DNA of 64,000 nt from Kitasatospora fiedleri (GCF_948472415.1 NZ_OX419519.1:2976001-3040000); one strand, 5' to 3'. Numbered from the stretch's first letter, positions 9,740 through 19,965 are shown. A program made the numbers and translations. Notes: generated by a model from the letters alone, not told the origin.

Positions 9740-11308
9740 TCAGGCGAGCGGTCCGGTGACCTGTTCGACCGCCGCCAGCAGCGCGCCGGAGGCGACCAGT
9801 TCGGCGGCGGCCTCCAGGTCCGGCGAGAGGAAGCGGTCCCGGCCCGGGCCGCCGACCCCGGCCGCGCGGGCGGCGGCGACCGCGGCGGCGGTCGCCGGGG
9901 CGAGCGCGCCCGACTGCTCGGCGGCCTGCTCCCGGATCTCCAACGCCCGCGCGGCGGCGACGAGTTCCACCGCCAGGACGCGGCCGAGGTTGGCCACCGA
10001 ATGGCGCAGCTTGCGGGCCGCGGACCAGCCCATCGAGACGTGGTCCTCCTGCATCGCCGAGGACGGGATGGAGTCCACCGAGGCGGGCACCGCGAGCCGC
10101 TTGTTCTCGCTGACCAGCGCGGCCTGGGTGTACTGGGCGATCATCAGGCCGGAGTCGACGCCGGGGTCGTCGGCCAGGAAGGCGGGCAGGCCGTGCGAGC
10201 GGGCCTTGTCCAGCAGCCGGTCGGTGCGCCGCTCGGCGATCGAGGCCAGGTCGGCGGCGGCGATCGCCAGGAAGTCGAGCACGTAGCCGACCGGCGCGCC
10301 GTGGAAGTTGCCGTTCGACTCGACCCGGCCGTCCGGGAGCACCACCGGGTTGTCCACCGAGGCGGCCAGCTCCCGTTCGGCGACCAGCGCGGCGTGCGCC
10401 AGGGTGTCCCGGCCGGCGCCGGCCACCTGGGGGGCGCAGCGGATCGAGTACGCGTCCTGGACCCGCGGCGCGTCGTCCTGGTGGTGGCCGGTCAGCCCGG
10501 AGCCGCGCAGCACCGCCAGCATGTTGGCGGCGGAGGCGGCCTGCCCGGGGTGCGGGCGGATCGGGGCGTGCAGCTCGGGGGCGAGCACCTTGTCGGTGCC
10601 CAGCAGCGCCTCCAGCGACATGGCGGCGGTGACGTCGGCGGTGGTGTAGAGGCGGCGCAGGTCGGCCAGCGCCATCACCAGCATGCCGAGCATGCCGTCG
10701 GTGCCGTTGATGAGGGCCAGGCCCTCCTTCTCCAGCAGCTCGACGGGGGCGATCCCGGCGGCGGCCAGCAGCTCGGCGGCGGGCCGCTCCACCCCGTCCG
10801 GGCCGAACGCGGTGCCCTCGCCCATCAGCACCAGCGCGCAGTGCGAGAGCGGCGCGAGGTCGCCGGAGCAGCCCAGCGAGCCGAACTCGCGCACCGCCGG
10901 GGTGATGCCCGCGTTCAGCAGCGCGGCCATCGTCTCGGCGACCAGTGGGCGCACGCCCGTCCGGCCGGAGGCCAGCGTCTTCATCCGCAGGAACACCAGC
11001 GCCCGGACCACCTCGGGCTCCACCACCGGCCCCATGCCCGCCGCGTGCGAGCGCACCAGCGAACGCTGCAACTGGGCCCGCAGCTCGGGGCTGATGTGCC
11101 GCACCGCCAGCGCGCCGAAGCCGGTCGAGACCCCGTACACCGGACGCGGCTCGGCGGCCAGCGCGTCGATCCGGGCCCGGGCCGCGGCCATCTCGGCGAG
11201 CGCGTCCGGCCCGATCTCCACCCGGGCCCCGCCGCGGGCGACGGCGAGGACGTCCTCGGCGCTGACGTCGGCCTTGCCGACCCGGACGACGACACTGTGC
11301 ATATCCAT
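9740..11308 (-). CDS. hutH: Histidine ammonia-lyase
   Basis: This 522-residue cytoplasmic enzyme deaminates L-histidine to trans-urocanate. The MIO prosthetic group forms from the triplet in GSLGCSGDLAPLSH: Ser148 with Cys147 and Gly149, where most bacterial HutH have Ala-Ser-Gly. Other family motifs are VYGVSTGFG, LINGTDGM, QDAYSIRC, NGNFHGAP and SSAMQEDHVSMG. The start is taken as the ATG at 11308, with a second ATG two codons later (11302) equally possible. Both lie inside a 20-nt palindrome. It is transcribed apart from the other hut genes, behind the RpiR regulator. Confidence 0.96.
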   Translation of the reverse strand: MDMHSVVVRVGKADVSAEDVLAVARGGARVEIGPDALAEMAAARARIDALAAEPRPVYGVSTGFGALAVRHISPELRAQLQRSLVRSHAAGMGPVVEPEVVRALVFLRMKTLASGRTGVRPLVAETMAALLNAGITPAVREFGSLGCSGDLAPLSHCALVLMGEGTAFGPDGVERPAAELLAAAGIAPVELLEKEGLALINGTDGMLGMLVMALADLRRLYTTADVTAAMSLEALLGTDKVLAPELHAPIRPHPGQAASAANMLAVLRGSGLTGHHQDDAPRVQDAYSIRCAPQVAGAGRDTLAHAALVAERELAASVDNPVVLPDGRVESNGNFHGAPVGYVLDFLAIAAADLASIAERRTDRLLDKARSHGLPAFLADDPGVDSGLMIAQYTQAALVSENKRLAVPASVDSIPSSAMQEDHVSMGWSAARKLRHSVANLGRVLAVELVAAARALEIREQAAEQSGALAPATAAAVAAARAAGVGGPGRDRFLSPDLEAAAELVASGALLAAVEQVTGPLA

Positions 11309-11315
11309 ATGCACA
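11296..11315. promoter_or_regulatory. 20-nt palindrome over the hutH start codon
   Basis: The sequence TGTGCATATCCATATGCACA is an inverted repeat with 9-bp arms and a 2-nt centre. It covers both candidate ATG codons of hutH, so a bound protein would block transcript start or translation. The flanking sequence is AT-rich for this genome. It is a likely operator for a dimeric regulator; which one is unknown. Confidence 0.6.
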
Positions 11316-11406
11316 ATCTCATCAGGTGAATGGAGATGTGACAAGCAGTGTCGCGAACCGCCTCGCTATCCTTCGCACACACGGGCGACCGGAGGGGCGG
11401 GCGGTG

Positions 11407-11802
11407 ATGGGTACCGAGAACGGCAGGTTGATGGTCAAGGCGCCGAAGCAGGGCCGCGGGAAGTTCCGGGTCTACACCGGCCGCACCGTCCTCGACTGGG
11501 CCCGGCCGGGCGGTAACACCCCGTTCGTGCTGCCGCCCGGCCCCCACCGCGTCCAGGTCCGGCGGGGGCTCGACCGCTCCAACACCGTGACCGTGGACGT
11601 CCCGGCCGCCGGGAGGGTGCAGGTGGAGGTCCACGGCACCTGGGCCGGACCGGCCCTCCTGCCGGCGGGAGCGGCGGCCCTGCTGCTCACGAGCCGCCTC
11701 GGGTTCGACGGTTCGCCCTGGTCGCTGCTCGCGTGGCTCCCGCTGCTCCTCGTCCCCCTCCTCCCCGGCACCGGACTCAGGCTGCGCGTCGTCGAACCCT
11801 GA
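11407..11802 (+). CDS. Hypothetical membrane protein
   Basis: This 131-residue protein is of unknown function. The N-terminal 85 residues look like a small beta-rich domain (RVYTGRTVLDW, HRVQVRRGLDRSNTVTVDV). Two hydrophobic segments, about residues 87-101 and 109-125, end in a short basic tail. The ATG at 11407 is used; the GTG one codon upstream (11404) is better spaced from GGAGG at 11391-11395. It is divergent from hutH and followed 35 nt later by fdhD. Confidence 0.65.
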   Translation: MGTENGRLMVKAPKQGRGKFRVYTGRTVLDWARPGGNTPFVLPPGPHRVQVRRGLDRSNTVTVDVPAAGRVQVEVHGTWAGPALLPAGAAALLLTSRLGFDGSPWSLLAWLPLLLVPLLPGTGLRLRVVEP

Positions 11803-11837
11803 GGGGTGGTTGACTGGCCCGCGGAGGTGGGAGACGG

Positions 11838-12653
11838 ATGGCACGGGCGACGGAACGGCGGCGGGTGATGCGGCTGCGCGGGGACGAGCGCTCCGCGCGG
11901 CCGGACAGTCTGGCGGCGGAGGAGCCGTTGGAGATCCGGATCGGCGGCGAGGCGCTCACCGTCACGATGCGCACCCCGGGGCACGACTTCGACCTGGTCG
12001 CCGGGTTCCTGGTCGGCGAGGGCCTGGTCGGGGCCGTCGAGGAGCTGGCCGCCCTGCGCTACTGCGCCGGGACGGACGCGGACGGGGCCAACACGTACAA
12101 CGTCGTCGACGCCACCGTCCGCGGCGCCCGCCCCGCGCTCTCCGCCCACCGCAACCTGCTCACCACCAGCGCCTGCGGCCTGTGCGGCCGGGACACCGTG
12201 GACGCCGTCCGGACCCGCTCGCGCTGGGACGTCTCCACCGACCCGCTCCGGGTGCCCGCGGCGCTGCTCTACGAGCTGCCCGAGCGGCTGCGCGCCGCCC
12301 AGCGGGCCTTCGACAGCACCGGCGGGCTGCACGCCGCGGGCCTGTTCGCCCCGGACGGGACGCTGCTGTGCGTGCGCGAGGACGTCGGCCGGCACAACGC
12401 CGTGGACAAGGTGGTCGGCTGGGCGCTGCGCGAGGGGCGGCTCCCGCTGACCGGCCACCTGCTGCTGGTCTCCGGCCGGGCCTCCTTCGAGCTGACCCAG
12501 AAGGCCGCGCTGGCCGGCCTCCCGCTGCTGGCCGCCGTCTCGGCCCCCTCCTCGCTCGCCGTCGACCTGGCCGAGGAGCTCGGCCTCACCCTGGTCGGCT
12601 TCCTGCGCGAGCGCACCGCGAACGTCTACACCCGCCCCGACCGGATCGGGTAG
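11838..12653 (+). CDS. fdhD: Formate dehydrogenase accessory sulfurtransferase FdhD
   Basis: This 271-residue protein matches FdhD, which moves sulfur from IscS-type cysteine desulfurase to the molybdenum cofactor of formate dehydrogenase. The essential CxxC is in [12 protein letters not shown]. Other family motifs are [36 protein letters not shown] and [12 protein letters not shown]. No formate dehydrogenase structural gene is in the window. Its position next to hutH is notable because the HutF branch of histidine degradation releases formate. Confidence 0.93.
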   Translation: MARATERRRVMRLRGDERSARPDSLAAEEPLEIRIGGEALTVTMRTPGHDFDLVAGFLVGEGLVGAVEELAALRYCAGTDADGANTYNVVDATVRGARPALSAHRNLLTTSACGLCGRDTVDAVRTRSRWDVSTDPLRVPAALLYELPERLRAAQRAFDSTGGLHAAGLFAPDGTLLCVREDVGRHNAVDKVVGWALREGRLPLTGHLLLVSGRASFELTQKAALAGLPLLAAVSAPSSLAVDLAEELGLTLVGFLRERTANVYTRPDRIG

Positions 12654-12695
12654 CGGGCGCCCGCCGGCGCGGCGCGCCCGCCGGGCCGGGGCCGC

Positions 12696-13145
12696 TCACC
12701 GGGTCAGGGCGGTGACCAGCAGGGTGAGGCCGGCGATCAGGACCGCGACCCGGGCGTAGTGGTAGCGGTCCCAGCGGTCGCTCTGCTCCCGCCAGTCCGC
12801 GGGGCGGTTCTCCGGGGTCCAGCCCTTGCTCCGGTTGTTGATCGGGACGAGCAGCAGGATCGACATGACCACGCTCAGGGCCAGCAGGGCGGCACCGGTG
12901 ACGACCATCCCGGTGCCGGGGTGGTGCCGCCCGGCGACGGCCCATCCGACCGCGAGGGCGAGCGAGCCGATGTACCAGAACGGCATCAGGGCCCCGAGCA
13001 TCCGGCCGCCGTGGGCGCGGCCGAGCTGGTAGCTGTCCTCGGGCAGCGCGCCGAGGATGCGGTTGACCACGAAGGCGACCGAGAACTCCACCCCCACCAA
13101 CAGGCCGACGACCACGACGGTGAAGACCTCGAGTGCGTTGAGCAT
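12696..13145 (-). CDS. DUF1772 / anthrone-oxygenase-like membrane protein
   Basis: This 149-residue protein has four predicted membrane helices and matches the DUF1772 family in size and pattern: VGLLVGVEFSVAFVVNRIL near the start, an internal PINNRSKGWTPENRP loop, and W-x-R-Y-H-Y-A-R before the last helix. Some relatives are annotated as anthrone oxygenase-like, but no aromatic polyketide genes are nearby. It is divergent from a TetR regulator and the first of two matching palindromes lies 18 nt upstream of its start, so it is the probable target of that repressor. Confidence 0.82.
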   Translation of the reverse strand: MLNALEVFTVVVVGLLVGVEFSVAFVVNRILGALPEDSYQLGRAHGGRMLGALMPFWYIGSLALAVGWAVAGRHHPGTGMVVTGAALLALSVVMSILLLVPINNRSKGWTPENRPADWREQSDRWDRYHYARVAVLIAGLTLLVTALTR

Positions 13146-13162
13146 GATGACCCCTCCTGGGA

Positions 13163-13177
13163 TCTAGCGCCGCTAGA
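13163..13177. promoter_or_regulatory. TetR operator candidate 1
   Basis: TCTAGCGCCGCTAGA is a perfect 15-bp palindrome (7-bp arms, 1-nt centre) in the DUF1772/TetR divergent gap. It shares the frame TCTAGCR-N-YGCTAGA with a second copy 51 bp away, centre to centre. Confidence 0.75.
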
Positions 13178-13213
13178 TGATGAAGTGATGCTAGTACTGC
13201 TGCCGCTTGGTTG

Positions 13214-13228
13214 TCTAGCAGTGCTAGA
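13214..13228. promoter_or_regulatory. TetR operator candidate 2, overlapping a -10
   Basis: TCTAGCAGTGCTAGA is a perfect 15-bp palindrome ending 8 nt before the TetR ATG. A -10-like TAGAAT (13225-13230) overlaps it and would place transcription start at or next to the ATG, so the TetR mRNA may be leaderless. A lone half site TGCTAG lies at about 13189-13194. Confidence 0.75.
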
Positions 13229-13236
13229 ATCGGGTC

Positions 13237-13827
13237 ATGTCGGTACAGGAACGCAAGGAACGCGAACGGGCCGGGCGCGAGCGCCTCATCGTGGCCACCG
13301 CCCGCGAACTCGCCGAGCAGCAGGGCTGGGACGCCGTCACCACCCGCCGGCTCGCCGAACGCATCGAGTACAGCCAGCCCGTCCTCTACAGCCACTTCCG
13401 CGGCAAGCGCGAGATCATCGGCGCCGTCGCTCTCCAGGGCTCCACCGAGCTGGCCGCCGCGCTACGGGCCGCCACCGCCGCCGCGGACGGCCCCCGGGCC
13501 CGGGTGCGCGCCCTGGCCCGCGCCTACCTGGGCTTCGCCGCGGACAACCCGGCGGTCTACGACGCCATCTTCCAGCTCGACGGCGGCCTCGCCTACGCGC
13601 GGGAGGACACCCCGGCGCCGCTCAAGGACGCCTTCGCCGCCCTGGTGGAGACACTCGCCGAGGTCGCCGGGGAGGGCGTCCACCCGGGGCTGTTCACCGA
13701 GACCTTCTGGGCCGCCCTGCACGGGCTGGCCACCCTCTCCCGGGCCGGCCGGCTCCCCGCGCCGGACGCCGAGCAGCGGCTGGAGCTGCTGGTGGACCGG
13801 CTGGCCGTGCTCCCGGCGGGCGGCTAG
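13237..13827 (+). CDS. TetR-family transcriptional regulator
   Basis: This 196-residue repressor has an N-terminal TetR helix-turn-helix (WDAVTTRRLAERIEYSQPVLYSHFRGKREIIGAV, about residues 28-62). The C-terminal ligand domain is of the WHG type (HGLATLSRAGRL near the end). No Shine-Dalgarno is visible, and the possible -10 sits 6 nt before the ATG. It is divergent from the DUF1772 membrane protein with a pair of matching palindromes between them, the usual layout for a repressor controlling itself and its neighbour. It is convergent with the GGDEF gene, 19 nt apart. Confidence 0.93.
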   Translation: MSVQERKERERAGRERLIVATARELAEQQGWDAVTTRRLAERIEYSQPVLYSHFRGKREIIGAVALQGSTELAAALRAATAAADGPRARVRALARAYLGFAADNPAVYDAIFQLDGGLAYAREDTPAPLKDAFAALVETLAEVAGEGVHPGLFTETFWAALHGLATLSRAGRLPAPDAEQRLELLVDRLAVLPAGG

Positions 13828-13846
13828 CGGGACGCTCGGCGGGCAG

Positions 13847-15640
13847 CTACGCGGGCGGCGGCGAGCAGGGCCCGGCGAGGGCCACGGCGACCAGGGCCCG
13901 CAGGGCGGGGGCGGTCTGGGTGAGCGGGAGGGTCGACTCGTCCGCGAAGAGTTCGAGCAGCCAGCCGCCGGCCGGGTTGCTGCCGCCGGCGGCGGCCATC
14001 GCCCGGTAGCCGGAGACCACCATGACCGCCTCCTCGGCGGCGTCGTTGCCGGGCGTGCCGACCCGCAGGGTGAAGGAGCCGCCGGTGACGGCGCGCGAGG
14101 TGAGGGGGTAGTGGCGGAGGTCGAAGACCGCGTCGGGGGCCTCGATCTGGGCCCGCTGGGTCTGGGCCCGGGCGGAGGCCGGGCCGCCGGTCATCCGGTA
14201 GACCGCGTGCCGGGCGGTGCGCATCAGGCAGGAGCCGGGCGGGACGTAGGAGATCCACCAGCCGACGGCGTTGAGCAGCCGGGAGGCGGTCTCGGCGACC
14301 AGCGCGAGCCGCCCGAGGGTGTCGGCGGGGTGCGTCGCGCCGCCCTGGTCGAGCGAGCCGAGGACGGCGGCGAGCAGCTGCCCGGGGTCGGCGCTGTGCG
14401 CGGCGCCGCGGAAGCGGCGGCGCTCCCCGCCCGGCCGCCCGGCGGGGGCCTTGCGCTGCTGCTGCGGGTCGGCGGCGTCGGCGAGCAGCACCGTCGGGTC
14501 GGGGGCGTACGCGGGGCCGTGGCTGCGGCCGGCCACCACGGGGTGGGCGGCCCGCCCGGCCTTGGCCCGGTACTGGGCGGCGTCGGCGAGCCGGAACAGC
14601 CGGTCGGGGGTGGTGACCGGGCCGATCGAGTCGCCGGTGGAGGCGATGCCGCAGGCGACGCCCTCGCCGTCGGTCAACTCCAGGGCGCGGACGCAGAGTT
14701 CCTCGGCGACGGCGACCACCTCGTCGGCCGACTGGCCCTCGGCGAGCAGGCAGAACTCGTCGCCGCCGAGCCGGGCGGCCAGGCTGCCGGGGAGCTTCGC
14801 GGCGGACAGCGAGAGCTGCTGGGCGAAGCGTTCGAGCAGGCGGTCGCCCATCTCGTGGCCGAGCTGGTCGTTGACCCGCTTGAGCCCGTTGACGTCGCAG
14901 ACCACCAGGGAGACCACCGCGCCGTCCCGGGTGTGGGCCCTGAGCGCCTCGTCGAGGCGGGCGTCGACGGCGCGGCGGTTGGCCAGGCCGGTGAGGGCGT
15001 CGGTGAAGGCGAGGCGGCGCAGGTCGGCGACGCGTTCGGTCTGGGCCAGACCGGCCGAGACCTGGGCGGCCAGCAGGGTGGCGTACTCGGCGTCGGCGTC
15101 GGTGAAGACCGGCATGCCGGTGCCGCGGGCCAGGTAGAGCTCGCCCCAGGCCCGGCCGTGCAGGACGATCGGCGCGACCAGGCAGCAGCCGCGCCCGCGC
15201 CGCCGCAGTCCGGCCGCGCGCTGGCGGCAGAAGGCGCCGGAGCCGGGGGGCCGGTGGCCGGTGTGCGGGCCGACGTCCTCGGCGGTCTGGACCCAGGCCC
15301 GGAGCAGCCGGCCGGTGCTCCAGTGCTCCTCCAGGTAGGTGACGATCTCCGGGAAGTCGGCGACGGGGTACGACTCGTCCTCGGGCAACTCCTCCTCGCC
15401 GGGGGCGAGTTCGCCGTGGTTGACCAGCACCCGCAGCTGCCCGGACTCGCGGTCCCAGACCGAGACGGCGGCCATCGTGGCGCCGAGCGCGGAGACGGCC
15501 CGGGCGGCGGCGGCCCGGACCGCCTCCAGCGGGGTCAGCGCGCCCGCCATGTCCTGGGCGAGTTCCACCACGGCCTGCAGCCGCAGGTCGGGGGCCGCCG
15601 CCTCGAACGAGGCCTGCTCGTCCATGGTCGCCTCGCTCAC
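13847..15640 (-). CDS. GAF-GGDEF diguanylate cyclase
   Basis: This 597-residue cytoplasmic protein is predicted to make cyclic di-GMP. The N-terminal GAF domain covers about residues 20-200. The GGDEF domain, about 207-370, has metal region VCDVNGLKRVND, then LGHEMGD and the intact signature ARLGGDEFCLL. The residues five before GGDEF do not form an RxxD inhibitory site, so product feedback is probably absent. About 170 further C-terminal residues form a second, GAF-like region. The GTG at 15640 follows GGGAGAGG. From memory the GAF-GGDEF architecture and the place between hutH and cya match the streptomycete protein called CdgE. Confidence 0.88.
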   Translation of the reverse strand: MSEATMDEQASFEAAAPDLRLQAVVELAQDMAGALTPLEAVRAAAARAVSALGATMAAVSVWDRESGQLRVLVNHGELAPGEEELPEDESYPVADFPEIVTYLEEHWSTGRLLRAWVQTAEDVGPHTGHRPPGSGAFCRQRAAGLRRRGRGCCLVAPIVLHGRAWGELYLARGTGMPVFTDADAEYATLLAAQVSAGLAQTERVADLRRLAFTDALTGLANRRAVDARLDEALRAHTRDGAVVSLVVCDVNGLKRVNDQLGHEMGDRLLERFAQQLSLSAAKLPGSLAARLGGDEFCLLAEGQSADEVVAVAEELCVRALELTDGEGVACGIASTGDSIGPVTTPDRLFRLADAAQYRAKAGRAAHPVVAGRSHGPAYAPDPTVLLADAADPQQQRKAPAGRPGGERRRFRGAAHSADPGQLLAAVLGSLDQGGATHPADTLGRLALVAETASRLLNAVGWWISYVPPGSCLMRTARHAVYRMTGGPASARAQTQRAQIEAPDAVFDLRHYPLTSRAVTGGSFTLRVGTPGNDAAEEAVMVVSGYRAMAAAGGSNPAGGWLLELFADESTLPLTQTAPALRALVAVALAGPCSPPPA

Positions 15641-15718
15641 CGTTGACCTCTCCCTACCCGTGGGGCACTTCTACCCAGACTAGGGCGGTACGCACCGTTT
15701 GTGCCCGAGGCTCGAACC

Positions 15719-16783
15719 TCAGTCGGCGGCGGGCACCCGGGTGAGCAGCCAGGGCTCGACCAGGCCGAGGCCGCGGACCGGGCGGCGCCACATCGGCTGG
15801 AGGTGGAAGCGGTGGCCGGGGCCGGGCGCGGTCTCGGGCAGGTGCGCGGTGCCGTTCTGTTCGAGCGCGGCGGCGAGTTCGCCGTCGACCAGGACGGCGT
15901 CCTTGGGGGCGATCGAGGTGAGCCGGGAGGCCAGGTTGACGGTGGTGCCGAAGACGTCGCCCATCCGCGAGGTGACGGTGCCGAAGGCCATGCCGACCCG
16001 CAGCGCGGGCATGTTGTCCTCCTTGGCGAGCGTCTCGACCAGGGAGAGGGCGATCTCGGCGACGGTGGCCGGGTCCTCGGAGACGAACAGGATCTCGTCG
16101 CCGAGCGTCTTGACCACCCGGCCGCCCTGCCCGGCGATCAGGTCGGAGCAGGTGTTCTCGAAGCCCTCGACGAGTTCGCCGAGCTCCTCCTCCTCCAGCC
16201 GGCGGGAGAGCCGGGTGAAGCCGACCAGGTCGGCGAAGGCGACGGCGAGCCGCCCGGAGGTGACCTCGTGGTCCTCGGCGGCGGCGACCACCCGGCCGGT
16301 GACGGCGGCGAGCTGCCGGCGCCAGACGTACACCAGGAACTGCTCCAGCTCGGGCAGCAGCAGCTCGACCAGCGGGTAGGCGACGTCGGAGCGGGTCATC
16401 CCGGGCTCGACGGGCTGGGTGAGGTTGTCCAGGAAGGTGTCCATCTGCCAGCCGGCCAGCCGGGAGGTGGTCTGGCCGGTGGAGCGGGCGACCTGGATCG
16501 CCATCGGTTCGCTGAGCAGCCCGGACTCGATCAGGCCGGCCAGCCGGCGCAGCGCGATCACGTCGTTGTCGGTGAGGGCGCGGGACTGGCCGATGTCGGG
16601 GAAGCCCATGGCGCGCCAGAACCGGGTGGCGAGGTCCATCGGGACCTCCGCGGCGCGGGCGGCCTGGTACGGGGTGTACTTGCGCGGCGCGTCGAGGATC
16701 AGCCGCTCCAGGTCGGTGGCGACGGTGGTCTCGTCCGTCGCGCCGTTGCCGGAGCCCGTCGTGGCGCCGCCGTTGTCTGTCAC
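15719..16783 (-). CDS. cya: Class III adenylate cyclase
   Basis: This 354-residue enzyme makes cAMP from ATP. An N-terminal regulatory region (about 25-180) precedes the cyclase homology domain (about 185-325). That domain has the first metal Asp in FADLVGFTRLSRRL, the second in KTLGDEILF with the adenine-selecting Lys, a further GDVFG, and the transition-state Asn and Arg in VNLASRL. No membrane segment is seen. In S. coelicolor the single Cya in this position affects germination and antibiotic production. It lies 78 nt upstream of, and on the same strand as, the diguanylate cyclase gene, so two second-messenger enzymes may be co-transcribed. Confidence 0.93.
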   Translation of the reverse strand: MTDNGGATTGSGNGATDETTVATDLERLILDAPRKYTPYQAARAAEVPMDLATRFWRAMGFPDIGQSRALTDNDVIALRRLAGLIESGLLSEPMAIQVARSTGQTTSRLAGWQMDTFLDNLTQPVEPGMTRSDVAYPLVELLLPELEQFLVYVWRRQLAAVTGRVVAAAEDHEVTSGRLAVAFADLVGFTRLSRRLEEEELGELVEGFENTCSDLIAGQGGRVVKTLGDEILFVSEDPATVAEIALSLVETLAKEDNMPALRVGMAFGTVTSRMGDVFGTTVNLASRLTSIAPKDAVLVDGELAAALEQNGTAHLPETAPGPGHRFHLQPMWRRPVRGLGLVEPWLLTRVPAAD

Positions 16784-16979
16784 CGGTCCGTCCCCGTGCG
16801 GCCAGCCGCACTTGTGTCTTGCCGTCCTGGAGGTGCGGGCACGCGACCACCGCGGGGGTAGTGGCGAGCCTCACACCGCTGCCAGGTGGAATGTTCGCAC
16901 GGAATCGCGTAATCCGGAGCATCCGCCCGGCAGCCGGGCGGACGGTCCCGCAGGGTGAGACCGCCGCGCCCGGCCCGGC

Positions 16980-17875
16980 TCAACCCTGCGGGCGCACGTG
17001 CACCACGTCCCCGGCGGCCACCGGGTGCCGGGCCCCGTCGGGGGTGCGGACCACCAGGCGGCCGTCGCCGTCCACCGCGACGGCCTCGCCGAGCAGTTCG
17101 CGCTCCCCGGGCAGCTGGACCCGCACCGGCCGGTTCAGCGTGGTGCAGCGGGCGGTGTACGCGGGCAGCAGGCCGCTGGCGTGCGGGTCGCCGGCGGCGG
17201 CCGTCCACTCGCCGTACAGCTCGGCGAACTCGCGCAGCACGCCGCGCAGCAGGGTCGACCGGTCGGTGGTGCCGGCTCCGGCCAGCGCCAGCGAGGTCGC
17301 GGTGGGGACGGGCAGCTCGTCCGCGCGCAGCGAGACGTTCAGGCCGATCCCGGCCACCACCGCGCCGCCGGACAGCTCGGTGAGGATGCCGCCGAGCTTG
17401 CGCTCCCGCCCGTCGACGACGGTCTGGAGGTCGTTGGGCCACTTCAGGCCGGTGCGCAGGTCGGCGATCCGGTCGAGGGTGGCGGAGACGGCGGTGCCGA
17501 CCAGGATCGGCAGCCAGCCGTAGCGCTCCACCGGCACCCCCGCGGGCGCAGCAGCACCGACAGGAACAGCCCGGAGCGCGCCGGGGCGGTCCAGCGGCGG
17601 TCCAGCCGGCCGCGGCCGGCGTGCTGCGACTCGGCGACCAGGACGGCGCCCTCGGGCGCGCCCGCCGCGGCCCGGGCGGCGAGGTCGGCGTTGGTGGAGC
17701 CGGTCTCGCTCACCACATCGAGTGAGGTCCACAGCGCCCCGGGCCGCACCAGGTCGAGCCGCAGGGCCCGCTCGTCCAGCGGCGGACGCTCCAGGTCGGT
17801 CCACGGGGAGGGGCCGTCGTGGCCGAAGCCGCGCAGGCCGGAGCGGCGGGGGCGGGGGCGGTCGGGAGTGGTCAC
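16980..17875 (-). pseudogene. birA: Biotin--[acetyl-CoA-carboxylase] ligase, broken by a single-base frameshift
   Basis: The gene reads in two frames that join near 17545. From the GTG at 17875 the first frame gives the ligase N-terminal half with the biotin-binding GRGRLDRRW and ends the match at LFLSVLLRP. The expected continuation AGVPVERYGWLPILVGTAVS, then KWPNDL and GIGLNV, is found in the next frame and runs to the stop at 16980. Adding one base to the C/G run at 17538-17549 restores a normal ligase of about 298 residues, the short type without a DNA-binding domain. This enzyme would biotinylate AccA. Since it is normally essential, a sequencing or assembly indel is as likely as a real mutation. 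Confidence 0.85.
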
Positions 17876-18077
17876 CGGGTCAGCCTAGATCGGTTCCGGG
17901 ACGGCGCACGCCGCATCATCGTCCCGCAGAACGGGCAGGGGGAGCGATGTGTCGATGGCCATAACCCCGCGCCCGCCCGCGCTGGTTACGCTACTGCACG
18001 GTAGACCGCAGCGCCGCCCTGCCCGCAACCCTCACGCGCCGGGCCGGCGGCCGAGGACGCAGGGAGAGCCACCGGAC
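17876..18077. promoter_or_regulatory. Divergent birA / pccB promoter region
   Basis: This is 202 nt without coding signal. A -10-like TACGCT lies at 17987-17992. TAACC (17962-17966) and GGTTA (17984-17988) form a widely spaced inverted repeat, too irregular to assign to a named regulator. Confidence 0.35.
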
Positions 18078-19667
<1,590 letters not shown>

Positions 19668-19689
19668 CCACCGAAGGGAAACCCGCGCG

Positions 19690-19890
19690 ATGAGCCCCAT
19701 TCAGGTGCTGCACGGCCAGCCGACCCCCGAGGAGCTGGCCACCGTCCTGGCGGTGGTCCAATCCCGGGCCGCGACCGGGGCCGCCGCCGCCCCGGCCGCC
19801 GGCCCGGCCACCGCCTGGACCACCCGCACCCCCCGCACCCTGCCCGCCCCGGGCCCGCACGCCTGGCGCACCAGCCTCTGGCCCCGGTGA
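19690..19890 (+). CDS. pccE: Acyl-CoA carboxylase epsilon subunit
   Basis: This small 66-residue subunit is typical of actinobacterial acyl-CoA carboxylases, where it strengthens the alpha-beta complex. The family pattern is visible: IQVLHGQPTPEELATVLAVV at the start, an Ala/Pro-rich linker, and the C-terminal W-R-T-S-L-W. It follows pccB by 22 nt in one operon. Confidence 0.9.
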   Translation: MSPIQVLHGQPTPEELATVLAVVQSRAATGAAAAPAAGPATAWTTRTPRTLPAPGPHAWRTSLWPR

Positions 19891-19965
19891 ACCGGGACGC
19901 CGGGCGCGGCGGAGTGAGTACGGATACTCAGGCCCCGCGCCCGGCGCGCGTTGCAGGGTGGTGGG

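Noticed and set aside
17962..17988. TAACC-N17-GGTTA as an AccR site before pccB
   Set aside because: The spacing and core do not fit the remembered AccR inverted repeat; left as an unassigned weak repeat.
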